From an uncultured Clostridiaceae bacterium (lineage in GTDB: Bacteria > Bacillota > Clostridia > Lachnospirales > Lachnospiraceae), in NCBI GenBank assembly GCA_947177415.1, contig CAMWUK010000003.1:1-64000 (forward strand): a stretch of DNA of 64,000 bases, given 5' to 3'. Under the pieces are notes generated by a model. The model was not told the DNA's origin, searched no databases, and saw only the letters and a list, made by a program, of their open reading frames with translations. The translations under genes were made by a program, and so were the position numbers. Of this stretch, positions 8,363 to 18,372 are shown piece after piece (the stretch's first letter is position 1; each line of letters opens with the position of its first letter).

Positions 8363-10141
8363 ATGGAAAAATGGATGTTACATAACAAACGAGGAGATTT
8401 TAAAGAAATTGGGGAAAAATACGGAATTGACCCAGTCATTGCAAGAATTATGATTAACCGTGGAGTAAAGGAGGATGAGGGAATCCGCAGATATTTACAG
8501 GGAACATTGGAGGATTTATATGAGCCAACACTGTTACTGGATATGGAGAAGGCAGTAAATCTCTTAATCCACGCAATTGACAAGAAAGAAGTGATTGCAA
8601 TAGCTAGTGATTTTGATGTGGATGGTATATTTTCCAGTATGATATTACATACCGCATTTACAACCGTTGGGGCGGAGTGTTTTGTAGAAACTCCAAACAG
8701 GGTGACAGAAGGATATGGATTAAACCAGAGAATTGTAGATGATGCAGTGAAAAAAGGAGCAGGATTATTGATAACCTGTGATAATGGGATTGCTGCTCTG
8801 GATGCTGTTTCTTATGCAAAGGAAAAAGGACTTACTGTTGTAGTAACGGATCACCATGAAGTACCTTTTGAAGAACAGGAAGATGGCAGCAGGATTTATA
8901 TTAAGCCCAAAGCAGATGCTATTGTAAATCCAAAGCAAAAAGAATGTACTTATCCATTTCCAAAGCTTTGTGGTGCAGGGGTGACATTTAAACTTTCCCA
9001 AGTGTTATATCGTCATTATGGTATAGACGAAACGAAGTTAAAACCCTTAATTGAATATGCAGCCATTGCTACTGTTGCAGATGTTATGGATTTGGAGGAC
9101 GAGAACCGTATACTGGTAAAATGTGGGCTGGAAATGTTAAAGCATACAAACAATAAAGGACTAAGAGCAATTTTAGAAGTCAATAATTTATTGGATCGTG
9201 ATATCAAAGCATATCATATTGGGTTTATTATTGGTCCATGTTTTAATGCAGCAGGCAGGTTGGAAACAGTGAAGGCAGCCTTGGATTTGCTTATGTGTCA
9301 GGATGACAGGGAAGCAAATATTATGGCAAGTGATTTAAAAGCATTAAATGAGAGCCGTAAAGAGATGACCAGAAAGGGAGAGGAACAAGCCATTACCCTA
9401 ATTGAAGAATCGGACATCATAGATGACAAAATACTTTTGGTAAAACTTGAGGATTGTCATGAATCTTTGGTTGGAATTATTGCAGGAAGAATCAGGGAGC
9501 GTTACCATAAGCCTGTATTGATATTTGTGGATGTAGAAGAAGGAATCAAAGGTTCTGGGCGTTCTATAGAGACTTATAATATGTTTGAAGAATTATTAAA
9601 ATGTAAAGATTTATTGGGCAGATTTGGAGGACATCCTATGGCAGCAGGGCTTTCTCTTCCTTCGGAAAATCTTGATGAATTACGAAGGCGGTTAAATGAG
9701 AATACTACTTTGACAGAAGAAGATTTCCGGGCTAAAGTAATGATAGATGTACCGATGCCTATTGATTATATTACAGAAAATCTGATTGAACAGTTGAATA
9801 TATTAGAGCCTTTTGGAAAAGGTAATGAGAAACCTTTATTTGCAGAACAGCATTTTAGACTAATAAGTGGAGCTATAATTGGTAAGAATAAAAATGTTTT
9901 TAAGGCAAAAGTTGCAAATCCTCAAAATGCCAGAATGGATGCCATTTATTTTGGGGATATAGAACAATTTACCACATTTTTAAAGGAAGAATATGGCGAA
10001 GAAGAATATACAAAAATGATGCATGGAGAGGAGAATGGTATAGATATCGGGTTCACTTACTATCCATCTATTAATGAATACAATGGGCGGAAAACTATGC
10101 AGATTGTGATAGAGAATTATGCCAGGATTAAGAATAATTAG
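8363..10141 (+). CDS. recJ: Single-stranded-DNA-specific exonuclease RecJ
   Basis: A 592-aa DHH-family nuclease. Metal-binding motifs are visible in order: ASDFDVDG near residue 82, CDNG near 137, TDHHEV near 162 and the CGAGV/AAIATVADVMDL block; the DHHA1 domain carries GRSIETYNMFEELLKCKDLLGRFGGHPMAAGL-type residues (GGHPMAAG). It degrades 5' ends of single-stranded DNA in recombination and repair. The ATG at 8363 is chosen because GGAAGGG lies 10 bases upstream; a longer in-frame reading from 8288 overlaps the promoter region. At 592 aa it is slightly longer than E. coli RecJ and shorter than the Bacillus form. Confidence 0.93.
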   Translation: MEKWMLHNKRGDFKEIGEKYGIDPVIARIMINRGVKEDEGIRRYLQGTLEDLYEPTLLLDMEKAVNLLIHAIDKKEVIAIASDFDVDGIFSSMILHTAFTTVGAECFVETPNRVTEGYGLNQRIVDDAVKKGAGLLITCDNGIAALDAVSYAKEKGLTVVVTDHHEVPFEEQEDGSRIYIKPKADAIVNPKQKECTYPFPKLCGAGVTFKLSQVLYRHYGIDETKLKPLIEYAAIATVADVMDLEDENRILVKCGLEMLKHTNNKGLRAILEVNNLLDRDIKAYHIGFIIGPCFNAAGRLETVKAALDLLMCQDDREANIMASDLKALNESRKEMTRKGEEQAITLIEESDIIDDKILLVKLEDCHESLVGIIAGRIRERYHKPVLIFVDVEEGIKGSGRSIETYNMFEELLKCKDLLGRFGGHPMAAGLSLPSENLDELRRRLNENTTLTEEDFRAKVMIDVPMPIDYITENLIEQLNILEPFGKGNEKPLFAEQHFRLISGAIIGKNKNVFKAKVANPQNARMDAIYFGDIEQFTTFLKEEYGEEEYTKMMHGEENGIDIGFTYYPSINEYNGRKTMQIVIENYARIKNN

Positions 10142-10164
10142 TACAACTCTTGAATATCAATCCA

Positions 10165-10193
10165 TTGCTATTTTTAGTTGATAATGCTATAAT
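10165..10193 (+). promoter_or_regulatory. Putative promoter of apt
   Basis: TTGCTA, a 17-base spacer and TATAAT with a TG one base upstream (extended -10). The resulting leader would be about 310 nt and contain the whole 10211-10377 repeat. Confidence 0.6.
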
Positions 10194-10210
10194 AAAGATA
10201 ATTAACCGAG

Positions 10211-10377
10211 ATTATTCACGACTTTAAGCATGAACTAAGTCTTATGTAAGCCCAAGGCTTAGAACTAAAGACTTATTCATGCTTAATAGGTCAATTGGCG
10301 ATGATTGCACACAGGTGACGCTAATAAGCGGATCCTAGCTGCGACAGCAGCGGTCTGCAATATAGGGTGTGAATAAT
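10211..10377. repeat. 167-bp palindromic element with ATTATTCAC/GTGAATAAT ends
   Basis: Terminal inverted repeats ATTATTCAC and GTGAATAAT bound an interior with a long imperfect hairpin (GCATGAACTAAGTCTT with AAAGACTTATTCATGC, loop holding TAAGCC/GGCTTA). No ORF is present. Shorter members with the same ends are at 33134-33196 and 50815-50856. It lies in the apt leader. Confidence 0.7.
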
Positions 10378-10509
10378 TAGGAATTAAGATTATTGCATTG
10401 TATTATTTAGCTGAAAATGAATGATACAGATATTATAGGTAGTGTAAAGTTCATTACCAAAGAAAAGAGATAGCAGAAGTGAAAGTGCTCTGCAGAAAAG
10501 AGGATGGTT

Positions 10510-11037
10510 ATGAGTAAAAAAGTTGAAGATTATATAAGAAGTATTCCAGATTTCCCTAAAAAGGGTGTTAATTTTCGTGATATTACAACTGTATTGCAGG
10601 ATAGTGAAGGATTTCAATTGGCAATTGATTCTATGCAAAAAGAATTGGAAGGTTTGGAATTTGATACAATATTAGGTGCAGAATCCAGAGGTTTTATTTT
10701 TGGATCACCACTTGCATATAACATGAAAAAAGCTTTTGTACCAGTTAGAAAGAAAGGAAAGCTACCTTGCGAAACGATTGAAATGGAGTATGAGCTGGAG
10801 TATGAGACAGCAACCTTGGAGATTCATAAGGATGCTGTTCATCCTGGGGATAAAGTTGTAATTGTGGATGATTTAATTGCAACAGGAGGAACCATTGAAG
10901 CAATTACAAAGCTGGTAGAAATGCTTGGAGGGGAAGTCGTTAAGATTGTTTTTCTTCTTGAATTGGAAGGGTTAAAGGGAAGAGAAAAACTGGCAGATTA
11001 TGATGTGGCATCTATTGTAAAGTATCCTGGAAAATAA
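10510..11037 (+). CDS. apt: Adenine phosphoribosyltransferase
   Basis: A 175-aa purine-salvage enzyme making AMP from adenine and PRPP. The N-terminal IRSIPDFPKKGVNFRDITT block and the PRPP-binding loop VIVDDLIATGGT are characteristic. Two in-frame ATGs exist (10504 and 10510); 10510 is preferred because AGAGG is then seven bases away, and 10504 would overlap it. Followed after 245 bp by relA; apt and relA are neighbours in many Firmicutes. Confidence 0.95.
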   Translation: MSKKVEDYIRSIPDFPKKGVNFRDITTVLQDSEGFQLAIDSMQKELEGLEFDTILGAESRGFIFGSPLAYNMKKAFVPVRKKGKLPCETIEMEYELEYETATLEIHKDAVHPGDKVVIVDDLIATGGTIEAITKLVEMLGGEVVKIVFLLELEGLKGREKLADYDVASIVKYPGK

Positions 11038-11062
11038 TCAGGACAGTGAAATAAGAAATAAG

Positions 11063-11251
11063 CTTGTGAGTGAACAGTAACAAGAAATCCCATTTCTGTT
11101 TAGATAGAATAATTCCTGTAACTATTCAGGTAGAAATACGCATTTACTGCGTGTTTCGTAAGAAAAATGAAAGTTGATTGTTCTAAGCCCTTCGCCGAAG
11201 GCGAATTTTCATGGGCTTAGAACGTAACTGTTCATGGTTCTGAACAGTTAC
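11063..11251. repeat. Composite palindromic repeat between apt and relA
   Basis: In order: CTTGTGAGTGAACAGTAAC (11063-11081), a GTAACTATTCAGGTAGAAA end, a CGCATTTACTGCG hairpin, a long hairpin with arms GTTCTAAGCCC and GGGCTTAGAAC enclosing TTCGCC/GGCGAA, and a final 28-bp GTAACTGTTCA palindrome (11224-11251). The 40.7-40.9 kb region has the same modules in the opposite orientation. No gene is seen here. Confidence 0.85.
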
Positions 11252-11282
11252 TAATTCCTTTAAGAATACAGGTGGTGAAAAC

Positions 11283-13580
11283 ATGAAAAAAAGCGGTTTA
11301 GAAGATGTAAAAGAAAATATGGTGGGACATGCATCAGAGGATATTTCTGCTCCTGCACATTTTACAGAACCAGAGATTTTATATAAACAGTTGATTGAGA
11401 CAGTTCGGAATTATCATCCTTCGGGAGATTTATCTGTAATAGAGAAAGCATATACCATTGCCAGAGATGCACATAAGGATCAAAGAAGAAAGTCAGGGGA
11501 GCCGTATATTATTCATCCTATATGTGTTGGTATTATTCTGGCAGAGTTGGAATTAGATAAAGAGACTATTGTAGCAGGACTGCTTCATGATGTGGTGGAG
11601 GATACTGTACTAACATCAGAAGAAATTACAGAGATGTTTGGTGCGGAAGTTTCGTTGCTTGTGGACGGAGTAACGAAACTGACCCAGATTAATTATACCA
11701 ACGATAAGATAGAGTTACAGGCAGAGAATCTTAGAAAGATGTTTCTTGCTATGGCAAAGGATATCCGCGTAATTTTGATTAAACTGGCCGACCGTCTGCA
11801 TAATATGCGGACTTTAGAATATATGAAGTCAGAAAAACAAAGAGCAAAAGCAAGAGAGACTATGGATATCTATGCACCAATTGCCCAAAGACTTGGTATT
11901 GCCAAGATTAAGATTGAGTTGGATGATTTATCTCTTCGGTATTTGGAACCAGAGGTGTATAAGGATCTGACGGTAAAGATCAATGCCAAAAAACAAGACA
12001 GAGAAAACTTTATTAAAGATATTATAGATGAAGTGTCGAAACATATTCATGGTGCAGGAATTGATGCAAAGATTAATGGAAGGGTAAAGCATTTCTTTAG
12101 TATTTACCGTAAGATGAAGAACCAGAATAAGACTTTGGATCAGATTTATGATTTATTTGCAGTACGAATTATTGTGGATAATGTAAAAGACTGTTATGCA
12201 GCACTTGGTGTGATTCATGAAATGTACAAGCCTATTCCGGGAAGGTTCAAAGATTATATTGCCATGCCAAAAGAAAATATGTACCAGTCTTTGCATACTA
12301 CTTTGATTGGACATACTGGTACGCCTTTTGAGATTCAAATTCGTACTTACGAGATGCACCGTACAGCGGAATATGGTATTGCAGCACATTGGAAATATAA
12401 AGAGGGATTGGATGGCAGTAACACAAAAGTAAGCGAAGAAGAAAAGCTTTCCTGGTTAAGACAGATTCTGGAGTGGCAGAGAGATATGTCAGATAATCAT
12501 GAATTCTTAAGTCTTTTAAAGAGTGATTTGGATTTGTTTGCTGATAATGTATATTGTTTTACCCCTTCTGGGGATGTAAAGAATCTGCCTACAGGCTCTA
12601 CACCAATTGATTTTGCTTACAGTATTCACAGTGCAGTAGGGAATAAGATGGTAGGAGCAAGGGTGAATGGCAGGCTTGTGACCTTGGATTACCAGATTAA
12701 AAATGGAGATAGAATTGAAGTAATTACTTCGCAGAATTCCAGAGGACCAAGCCGTGACTGGCTGTCTCTTGTAAAGAGTACACAGGCGAAGAATAAAATT
12801 AACCAATGGTTTAGAAGTGAATTTAAAGAGGAAAATATTGTCCGGGGAAAAGAATTATTTTATAATTATTGCAAAAATCATAGCATAGTGCCAAGTGATT
12901 TATTAAAACCAGAATATACTTCAGTAGCTATGCGGAAATATGGTTTTCTGGATTGGGAGTCTGTATATGCTGCAATTGGGCATGGCGGTTTGAAGGAAGG
13001 ACAAGTAGTCAGCCGTCTTCAGGAAGAATATGATAAGAAACAAAAAACAAAGATTACAGATGAGATTGTAAGAGAACAGATTAGTACAGATAAGAATAAT
13101 AAAACAACAGCAGTTGTCCGTTCAAAAAGTGGTGTTGTTGTAAAAGGTACAGATGATGTAGCAGTACGATTTTCAAAATGTTGCGGACCAGTTCCGGGAG
13201 ATGAAATTATAGGTTTTGTCACCAGAGGACGAGGAATTTCTATTCACCGTTCGGATTGTATCAATATGATGAATTTGCCAGAAGAAGACAGAGGAAGATT
13301 GATAAATGCAGAATGGAGCAATGTTGTAGAAAAGAGTGAGCTTTATGATGCAGAGATTATTATATATGCCAATAACCGGACTGGCATCTTAGTAGATATT
13401 TCAAAGACATTTACAGAAAACCAGATTGATGTACGGTCTATGAATGTGCGGACCAGCAAAAAAGGAACAGCAACAATTACAGTAGGATTTGCTACACAAG
13501 GTGTGGAACAGCTTAGAAGTTTAATTTCTAAGATTCGGAATGTGGAAAGTGTTTTGGATATTACACGGACCTCAAATTAA
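11283..13580 (+). CDS. relA: Bifunctional (p)ppGpp synthetase/hydrolase (Rel)
   Basis: A 765-aa long RelA/SpoT protein that makes and degrades the stringent-response alarmone. The HD hydrolase domain is intact (HDVVEDT near residue 101 and LADRLHNMRTL). The synthetase domain follows (about 240-360; YQSLHTT, EIQIRT, EYGIAAHWKYK), then TGS (about 415-480; VYCFTPSGDVKNLPTGSTPIDFAY), a zinc-finger/RIS region with CCGPVPGD, and a C-terminal ACT domain. Since the hydrolase residues are present, both activities are expected. GGTGG lies eight bases before the ATG. Confidence 0.96.
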   Translation: MKKSGLEDVKENMVGHASEDISAPAHFTEPEILYKQLIETVRNYHPSGDLSVIEKAYTIARDAHKDQRRKSGEPYIIHPICVGIILAELELDKETIVAGLLHDVVEDTVLTSEEITEMFGAEVSLLVDGVTKLTQINYTNDKIELQAENLRKMFLAMAKDIRVILIKLADRLHNMRTLEYMKSEKQRAKARETMDIYAPIAQRLGIAKIKIELDDLSLRYLEPEVYKDLTVKINAKKQDRENFIKDIIDEVSKHIHGAGIDAKINGRVKHFFSIYRKMKNQNKTLDQIYDLFAVRIIVDNVKDCYAALGVIHEMYKPIPGRFKDYIAMPKENMYQSLHTTLIGHTGTPFEIQIRTYEMHRTAEYGIAAHWKYKEGLDGSNTKVSEEEKLSWLRQILEWQRDMSDNHEFLSLLKSDLDLFADNVYCFTPSGDVKNLPTGSTPIDFAYSIHSAVGNKMVGARVNGRLVTLDYQIKNGDRIEVITSQNSRGPSRDWLSLVKSTQAKNKINQWFRSEFKEENIVRGKELFYNYCKNHSIVPSDLLKPEYTSVAMRKYGFLDWESVYAAIGHGGLKEGQVVSRLQEEYDKKQKTKITDEIVREQISTDKNNKTTAVVRSKSGVVVKGTDDVAVRFSKCCGPVPGDEIIGFVTRGRGISIHRSDCINMMNLPEEDRGRLINAEWSNVVEKSELYDAEIIIYANNRTGILVDISKTFTENQIDVRSMNVRTSKKGTATITVGFATQGVEQLRSLISKIRNVESVLDITRTSN

Positions 13581-13603
13581 AATAGAAGGATGGGTTATGA
13601 CGT

Positions 13604-14227
13604 ATGAGAATAAACAGACTGGTAGTAGGACCTGTTTCTACCAATTGTTATATAGTAAGTAATGAAGAGACAAAGGAAGCCTTTATCATTGATCCGGGTG
13701 AAGAAGCAGAGCGTATTGAACAAAAACTTCAAGAAGAACAGTTGAATTTAAAAGCAATTTTACTCACCCATGGACATTTTGATCATATGATGGCAGTGAA
13801 TGAACTACTGGAAAAACATCAGGTACAGGTTTATATTGGAGAGAATGAAGAAGAATTACTGGAAGATCCCTATCAGAACTGTTCTGGAAGCATGATGAAT
13901 CGTCCTTATATTACAAAAGCTAATAAAACCCTAAAGGATAATGATGTGTTGGAATTGGCAGGAATGACCATAAAAGTTCTCTATACACCAGGGCATACCA
14001 GTGGAGGTGTTTGTTATTATTTAGAAGCTGAGAATGTATTATTTAGTGGAGATACGGTATTTTGCCAGTCAGTAGGGAGAAGTGATTTGCCAACAGGAAA
14101 TGGCAGGGTATTACAAGAATCTATTCGTAAAAAAATAGTACCACTGCCAGAGGATATGCAGATTTTTCCCGGACATGGAGATAGTACTATTCTCTCATAC
14201 GAAAAAAAATATAATCCATATTTTTAG
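13604..14227 (+). CDS. Metallo-beta-lactamase-fold hydrolase (glyoxalase II-like)
   Basis: A 207-aa protein with the metal site THGHFDHM (about residues 64-71), a second ligand TPGHTSGG, SGDT and a final FPGHGD. It resembles the YcbL/GloB-like subgroup that hydrolyses thioesters, but it lacks the C-terminal domain of true glyoxalase II. AAGGATGG lies upstream of the ATG. It fits between relA and hemZ, a frequent clostridial order. The substrate is not known. Confidence 0.9.
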   Translation: MRINRLVVGPVSTNCYIVSNEETKEAFIIDPGEEAERIEQKLQEEQLNLKAILLTHGHFDHMMAVNELLEKHQVQVYIGENEEELLEDPYQNCSGSMMNRPYITKANKTLKDNDVLELAGMTIKVLYTPGHTSGGVCYYLEAENVLFSGDTVFCQSVGRSDLPTGNGRVLQESIRKKIVPLPEDMQIFPGHGDSTILSYEKKYNPYF

Positions 14228-14282
14228 TAACAGTTCAGTCATGCAAAGGTATTGCAAGTTGCATAAGTGAACTTGTTCATAG
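14227..14282. repeat. Repeat fragment after the hydrolase gene
   Basis: It starts GTAACAGTTCAGTCATGCAAA, similar to the left end of the composite at 50270, and contains an ATGCAA/TTGCAT hairpin. The right end is degenerate (GTGAACTTGTTCAT). Confidence 0.55.
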
Positions 14283-14312
14283 AGGATAATTTGCTAGAAA
14301 GGGACAGAAATC

Positions 14313-15827
14313 ATGATAAAAATTCAGCTTTCTAAAGAAGATTATGTGTTTGACATCCAGAGTCTGTGTAAAGCGTTTTATCCGAGCAGACAGATTGTGA
14401 TTGGTACAGAACCTTGGGAGGATGGAGAGGGATTTGATTTAGAGAAGGATATCGGTCAGACGGAATTGTTTATTAGAATTTTTCTTGGAGATTCCAAAGT
14501 TGTGGTGGAAACTATGTCGAAGGAGAAAGGGTTCCGGGAACAAGATTGTGCAAATGCAGAAGATAGAAAGGTGTATAAGAATGTACTAAAACGCTGTATT
14601 TACCGGGCATTACACCAGGCTTCCGGGAAAGAGCTTCCATGGGGAACTTTAACCGGTGTCCGGCCAAGTAAACTTCCTATGGAACACTTGGAGCTGGGAG
14701 AGAGCAGAGAATACATTGAACGGTACATGAAAGAACAATATTATTGCTCCAAAGATAAGATTTCTCTTGGATACGAGATTGCAAAGAAAGAATTAGATAT
14801 TTTAAGAGCTATTGACTATAAGAATGGATATAGTTTATATATAGGAATACCTTTTTGTCCTACCAGATGTTTGTATTGTTCGTTTCCGTCCTTTCCGCTG
14901 GAACAGTTTAAGAAATATGTACAGGGATATTTACATGCATTGTATAAAGAGATTGATTTTGCAGCTAAGAATTTATGGGCAAAGCGATTGACTTCTATTT
15001 ACATAGGTGGAGGAACTCCGACAGCTTTGGATACTACACAGCTTAGAAGTCTGGTTCGCAAGATTAAGAACAGTTTTCCAATGGAGCATGTAGTTGAGTT
15101 TACAGTAGAGGCAGGAAGACCGGATACGATTACTTATGAAAAATTGCAGGCATTAAAAGAAGAGGGTATCACCCGGATTTCTATAAATCCCCAAACAATG
15201 AATCAGGATACACTAAACCATATTGGACGGAAACATACAGTGGAAGAAGTTGTAAAGGGGTTTGAACTTGCCAGAAGAGCAGGGCATGATAACATTAATA
15301 TGGATTTAATTATGGGACTTCCGGGAGAAAAGACAGAACATGTTAAGAAAACTTTGGACTGGGTGGAAAAACTGGCACCAGAGAGTTTAACAGTACATTC
15401 TTTAGTGGTAAAACGTGCTGCAAGGCTGAATATGCAATTAGATGAGGAAGAGCATACAATGGTAGGAGATACTAGTGAAATGCTGTCTCTTACAGAAAAA
15501 TTTGCTAAAGAACATCATTACGAACCTTATTATATGTACCGGCAGAAGAACGCAACCGGTTCTTCAAATGATAGTCAGGAAAATATTGGGTATGCAAAAC
15601 CAGGTATGGAAAGCATTTATAATATTATTATTATGGAAGAGAAACAATCCATACTTGCCTTGGGGGCAGGTGCTTCTACAAAGATTATGCTTCCAGAGGG
15701 AGCAAAAAAATTGGAACGGGTTGAGAATGTAAAAAATGTTGTAGAGTATATAAATAGAATTGATGAAATGATTGATAGAAAAAAAGAGGTAATTAAAAAG
15801 TATCCGTTTGTTGTGGGAAAAGAATGA
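14313..15827 (+). CDS. hemZ: HemZ-type coproporphyrinogen dehydrogenase-like radical-SAM protein
   Basis: A 504-aa protein. An N-terminal domain of about 160 residues precedes the radical-SAM core with CPTRCLYCSF near residue 181, GGGTPTAL, and an SxxNPQTMN motif replacing the classic HemN region. The N-terminal extension and the GVRPSK motif near 115 identify the HemZ subgroup rather than HemN. HemZ has been linked to anaerobic haem synthesis, but other haem genes are not in this window, so the real substrate is open. AAAGGGACAG lies upstream of the ATG. Confidence 0.88.
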   Translation: MIKIQLSKEDYVFDIQSLCKAFYPSRQIVIGTEPWEDGEGFDLEKDIGQTELFIRIFLGDSKVVVETMSKEKGFREQDCANAEDRKVYKNVLKRCIYRALHQASGKELPWGTLTGVRPSKLPMEHLELGESREYIERYMKEQYYCSKDKISLGYEIAKKELDILRAIDYKNGYSLYIGIPFCPTRCLYCSFPSFPLEQFKKYVQGYLHALYKEIDFAAKNLWAKRLTSIYIGGGTPTALDTTQLRSLVRKIKNSFPMEHVVEFTVEAGRPDTITYEKLQALKEEGITRISINPQTMNQDTLNHIGRKHTVEEVVKGFELARRAGHDNINMDLIMGLPGEKTEHVKKTLDWVEKLAPESLTVHSLVVKRAARLNMQLDEEEHTMVGDTSEMLSLTEKFAKEHHYEPYYMYRQKNATGSSNDSQENIGYAKPGMESIYNIIIMEEKQSILALGAGASTKIMLPEGAKKLERVENVKNVVEYINRIDEMIDRKKEVIKKYPFVVGKE

Positions 15828-15833
15828 ATCGTG

Positions 15834-15861
15834 GTAACTGTTCAGAACCATGAACAGTTAC
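15834..15861. repeat. 28-bp palindrome, family GTAACTGTTCA (reverse orientation)
   Basis: Arms GTAACTGTTCA and TGAACAGTTAC enclose GAACCA. It lies directly after hemZ and 28 bases before the HD-GYP gene. Confidence 0.92.
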
Positions 15862-15889
15862 GAATCTTGAACAATTGAGGATAAATTAG

Positions 15890-16639
15890 TTGGTGCGTGA
15901 CCCTTTAGAGGATTCGACTGATTTACTGAAAGGATGGATGGACATGATAGATATGGATATGTACAATCAGGAATATAGTAAGCTGGAAACCTTAGAGGAT
16001 TCCATTAAGGAGGAACTTGTTGATGCAATTTGTCATGGAATTGTAGTAAGTAATCTTTCTGTTCTTTTAGCTAGAGAATTAGGAGAAGATGAAGCATTTT
16101 GCAGAGAAATTGCCATTGCAGGATTGCTTCATGATATTGGAAAAATAAAAATGAACCGGTATTTATATGGAAAAGATGCCATGGCAGTTGAAGAAATGAA
16201 ATATTTCCGTATGCATTCGGTATATAGCTATGATGTGCTTCGGAAAAAACAGTATTCTGCATTTGTGCAGCAAACTGTGTACCATCATCATGAAAATTAT
16301 GACGGAAGCGGATATCCAGAAAATTTAGTTGGAGAGGATATTCCCTATGGAGCTAGAATTTTGCATGTATGTGATGTATTTGCCGCTCTTACCTCGAATC
16401 GTACTTATCGTACTGCGTTTGACAGGGATACAGCCATACAGGTTATGTTTGATGAAGCGAAGAATTTCGATATAAAAATATTGATAGCATTTCAAAGATT
16501 ACTTCATTCTGAACAGTTGTTTGACAGGATATATCTGGAGGATATTCCAGAAATGACAGAAAAATTTACAAATTATTTATTTAAAAAAGAAAAATTGGAA
16601 ATAGTGAAAAAGCAAGAAGTAATATTAGCACTTGATTGA
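15890..16639 (+). CDS. HD-GYP/HDIG-type phosphohydrolase
   Basis: A 249-aa protein with [14 protein letters not shown] (HD metal site), a middle HS motif and [14 protein letters not shown], the HD-GYP signature. HD-GYP enzymes cleave cyclic di-GMP; no sensor or receiver domain is fused here. The start is TTG 15890 or GTG 15893, with GAGG at 15877-15880. It ends 16 bases before hisS and is likely cotranscribed. A GGDEF-EAL protein at 36.9 kb also points to c-di-GMP signalling in this organism. Confidence 0.85.
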   Translation: MVRDPLEDSTDLLKGWMDMIDMDMYNQEYSKLETLEDSIKEELVDAICHGIVVSNLSVLLARELGEDEAFCREIAIAGLLHDIGKIKMNRYLYGKDAMAVEEMKYFRMHSVYSYDVLRKKQYSAFVQQTVYHHHENYDGSGYPENLVGEDIPYGARILHVCDVFAALTSNRTYRTAFDRDTAIQVMFDEAKNFDIKILIAFQRLLHSEQLFDRIYLEDIPEMTEKFTNYLFKKEKLEIVKKQEVILALD

Positions 16640-16655
16640 AGAGGAGGAAATAATT

Positions 16656-17906
16656 GTGATAACAAAAAAGCCAAAGGGTACACAGGATTGGTATGGAGAA
16701 AACATGCACAAAAGAACTGTGATAGAAAAGATTGCCAGAGATTTGTGCAAAGTATATAACATTAAGGAAATTATTACACCAGTATTTGAACATACCGAGC
16801 TGTTTCAAAGAGGTGTGGGTGAAACTACAGACGTTGTGCAAAAAGAAATGTATACATTTTTGGATAAAGGAAATAGAAGTATTTCCCTAAAACCAGAAGG
16901 AACTGCAGGTGCCATTCGTGCCTATCTGGAAAACAGTTTGTATGCAGAAAGCCAGCCTACAAAAATGTTTTATGTAACACCAGCTTTTCGTTATGAAAAT
17001 CCCCAAAGCGGAAGATTGAGACAACATCATCAATTTGGAGTGGAATTTGTAGGTTCTAAGAGTCCCTTGGCAGAGGTAGAGTTGATTTCATTAGTTACTA
17101 CATTGATTAAGAAAATCGGATTGAAGGATGCAAAACTGCATATTAACAGCATTGGATGTGCAAATTGCAGAAAAACTTACAATGATGCATTGCTTAGTTA
17201 CTTGCATAAACATGAAGATAAACTTTGTGCTACCTGTAAAGAAAGAATGCAGAAAAATCCTCTTCGTGTGATTGATTGTAAAGTTCCGGATTGTAGAGCC
17301 GTGGTTGCAGATGCACCAAGAACAATAGAATATCTGGATGAAGAATGTAAGGAGCATTTTGAAGAATTGCAAACAATGCTTGGGGAACTTGGAATCCCTT
17401 TTGAGATAGATACTGGAATTGTCAGAGGTCTGGATTATTATACCAAGACAGTTTTTGAATTCGTAAATAAAGATGGATTTACCCTTTGTGGCGGTGGACG
17501 TTATGATAATCTGGTTCATGAAATTGATGGAAAACAAGATATTCCATCAGTAGGTTTTGGAATGGGATTAGAGAGAATTATATACTTCTTGGAAGAAGAG
17601 GGTGTAGAGTTAGAATCTGCAACAGTTCCAGAGCTTTATGTGGGAATCTTAGGAAAAGAAGCAAGAGCACAGGCATATAAACTAGTAACCCGTCTTCGCA
17701 TGGAAGGTGTGGTAGTGGAAACCGATTATATGGATCGAAGTGTGAAAGCCCAAATGAAATATGCAAATAAAATTGGTGCCAAGAATACTGTTGTACTTGG
17801 AACAAATGAATTAGAGCAAGGCAAGGCAAAGGTAAAGAATATGGAGACACATGAGGAAGTGGAACTTGCTTTGGATAAGATTGCAGAATGGATACTAAAA
17901 CAATAA
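16656..17906 (+). CDS. hisS: Histidine-tRNA ligase
   Basis: A 416-aa class II synthetase. Motifs include KGTQDWYGE at the N-terminus, motif 2 with [20 protein letters not shown], the His-specific [13 protein letters not shown] and motif 3 [10 protein letters not shown], then a C-terminal anticodon-binding domain. The start is GTG 16656, eight bases after AGGAGG; the in-frame TTG at 16632 overlaps the previous gene and would place the Shine-Dalgarno inside the ORF. The last codons (WILKQ) are repeated at the end of the aspS fragment downstream. Confidence 0.96.
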   Translation: MITKKPKGTQDWYGENMHKRTVIEKIARDLCKVYNIKEIITPVFEHTELFQRGVGETTDVVQKEMYTFLDKGNRSISLKPEGTAGAIRAYLENSLYAESQPTKMFYVTPAFRYENPQSGRLRQHHQFGVEFVGSKSPLAEVELISLVTTLIKKIGLKDAKLHINSIGCANCRKTYNDALLSYLHKHEDKLCATCKERMQKNPLRVIDCKVPDCRAVVADAPRTIEYLDEECKEHFEELQTMLGELGIPFEIDTGIVRGLDYYTKTVFEFVNKDGFTLCGGGRYDNLVHEIDGKQDIPSVGFGMGLERIIYFLEEEGVELESATVPELYVGILGKEARAQAYKLVTRLRMEGVVVETDYMDRSVKAQMKYANKIGAKNTVVLGTNELEQGKAKVKNMETHEEVELALDKIAEWILKQ

Positions 17907-17965
17907 GTAATGTTTTGGGATTTTGACAGTTACAACATTAAGTAATATACGGAGAAAGATAGAAA

Positions 17966-18346
17966 ATGGCTGAATCAATGTATGAATTACACAAAGCCTG
18001 CCGATGTGCAGAGTTGTCCATAGAGAATGTAGGTAATGAAGTTATCATTATGGGATGGATACAAAAGCAGAGAAACCATGGAGGAATTATTTTTGTGGAT
18101 GTTTGTGACCGTTCTGGTTTACTACAAGTGATTTTTGAAGAAAGTGACTGTGGAAGTGAAGTTTTCGCAAAGGCAGAAAAACTCCGCAGCAAATTTGTTG
18201 TAGAAATTATTGGAACTGTGAGTAAAAGACAAGGTGACATCAACAAGAATTTAAAAACAGGCGAAATTGAAGTGCGTGCTACGGATATGCATATATTATC
18301 TGAGGCAGATATTCCACAGATTGCACAATGGATACTAAAACAATAA
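17966..18346 (+). pseudogene. Duplicated 5' part of aspS (OB-fold domain), fused to a hisS tail copy
   Basis: This 126-aa ORF repeats the first roughly 115 residues of AspS (both begin MAESM) with about 80% amino-acid identity by eye, then switches to QIAQWILKQ, a copy of the hisS C-terminus (KIAEWILKQ). This is the expected product of a tandem duplication running from the hisS end into aspS. The frame is open, and GGAGAAAG precedes its ATG, so an OB-fold anticodon-binding fragment could still be made. One change hits the conserved VDVRDRSG motif (Arg to Cys). No catalytic domain is present. It may be a decaying remnant or a retained small protein. Confidence 0.85.
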
Positions 18347-18372
18347 TAAATGATAAACGGAGGAATATAAAA

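Noticed and set aside
16560..16655. T-box leader for hisS
   Set aside because: The gap to the previous gene is only 16 bases, with no T-box sequence or antiterminator.
17966..18346. Sequencing or assembly error as cause of the doubled aspS start
   Set aside because: The two copies differ at roughly one residue in five and in their intergenic parts, so they are true diverged duplicates.
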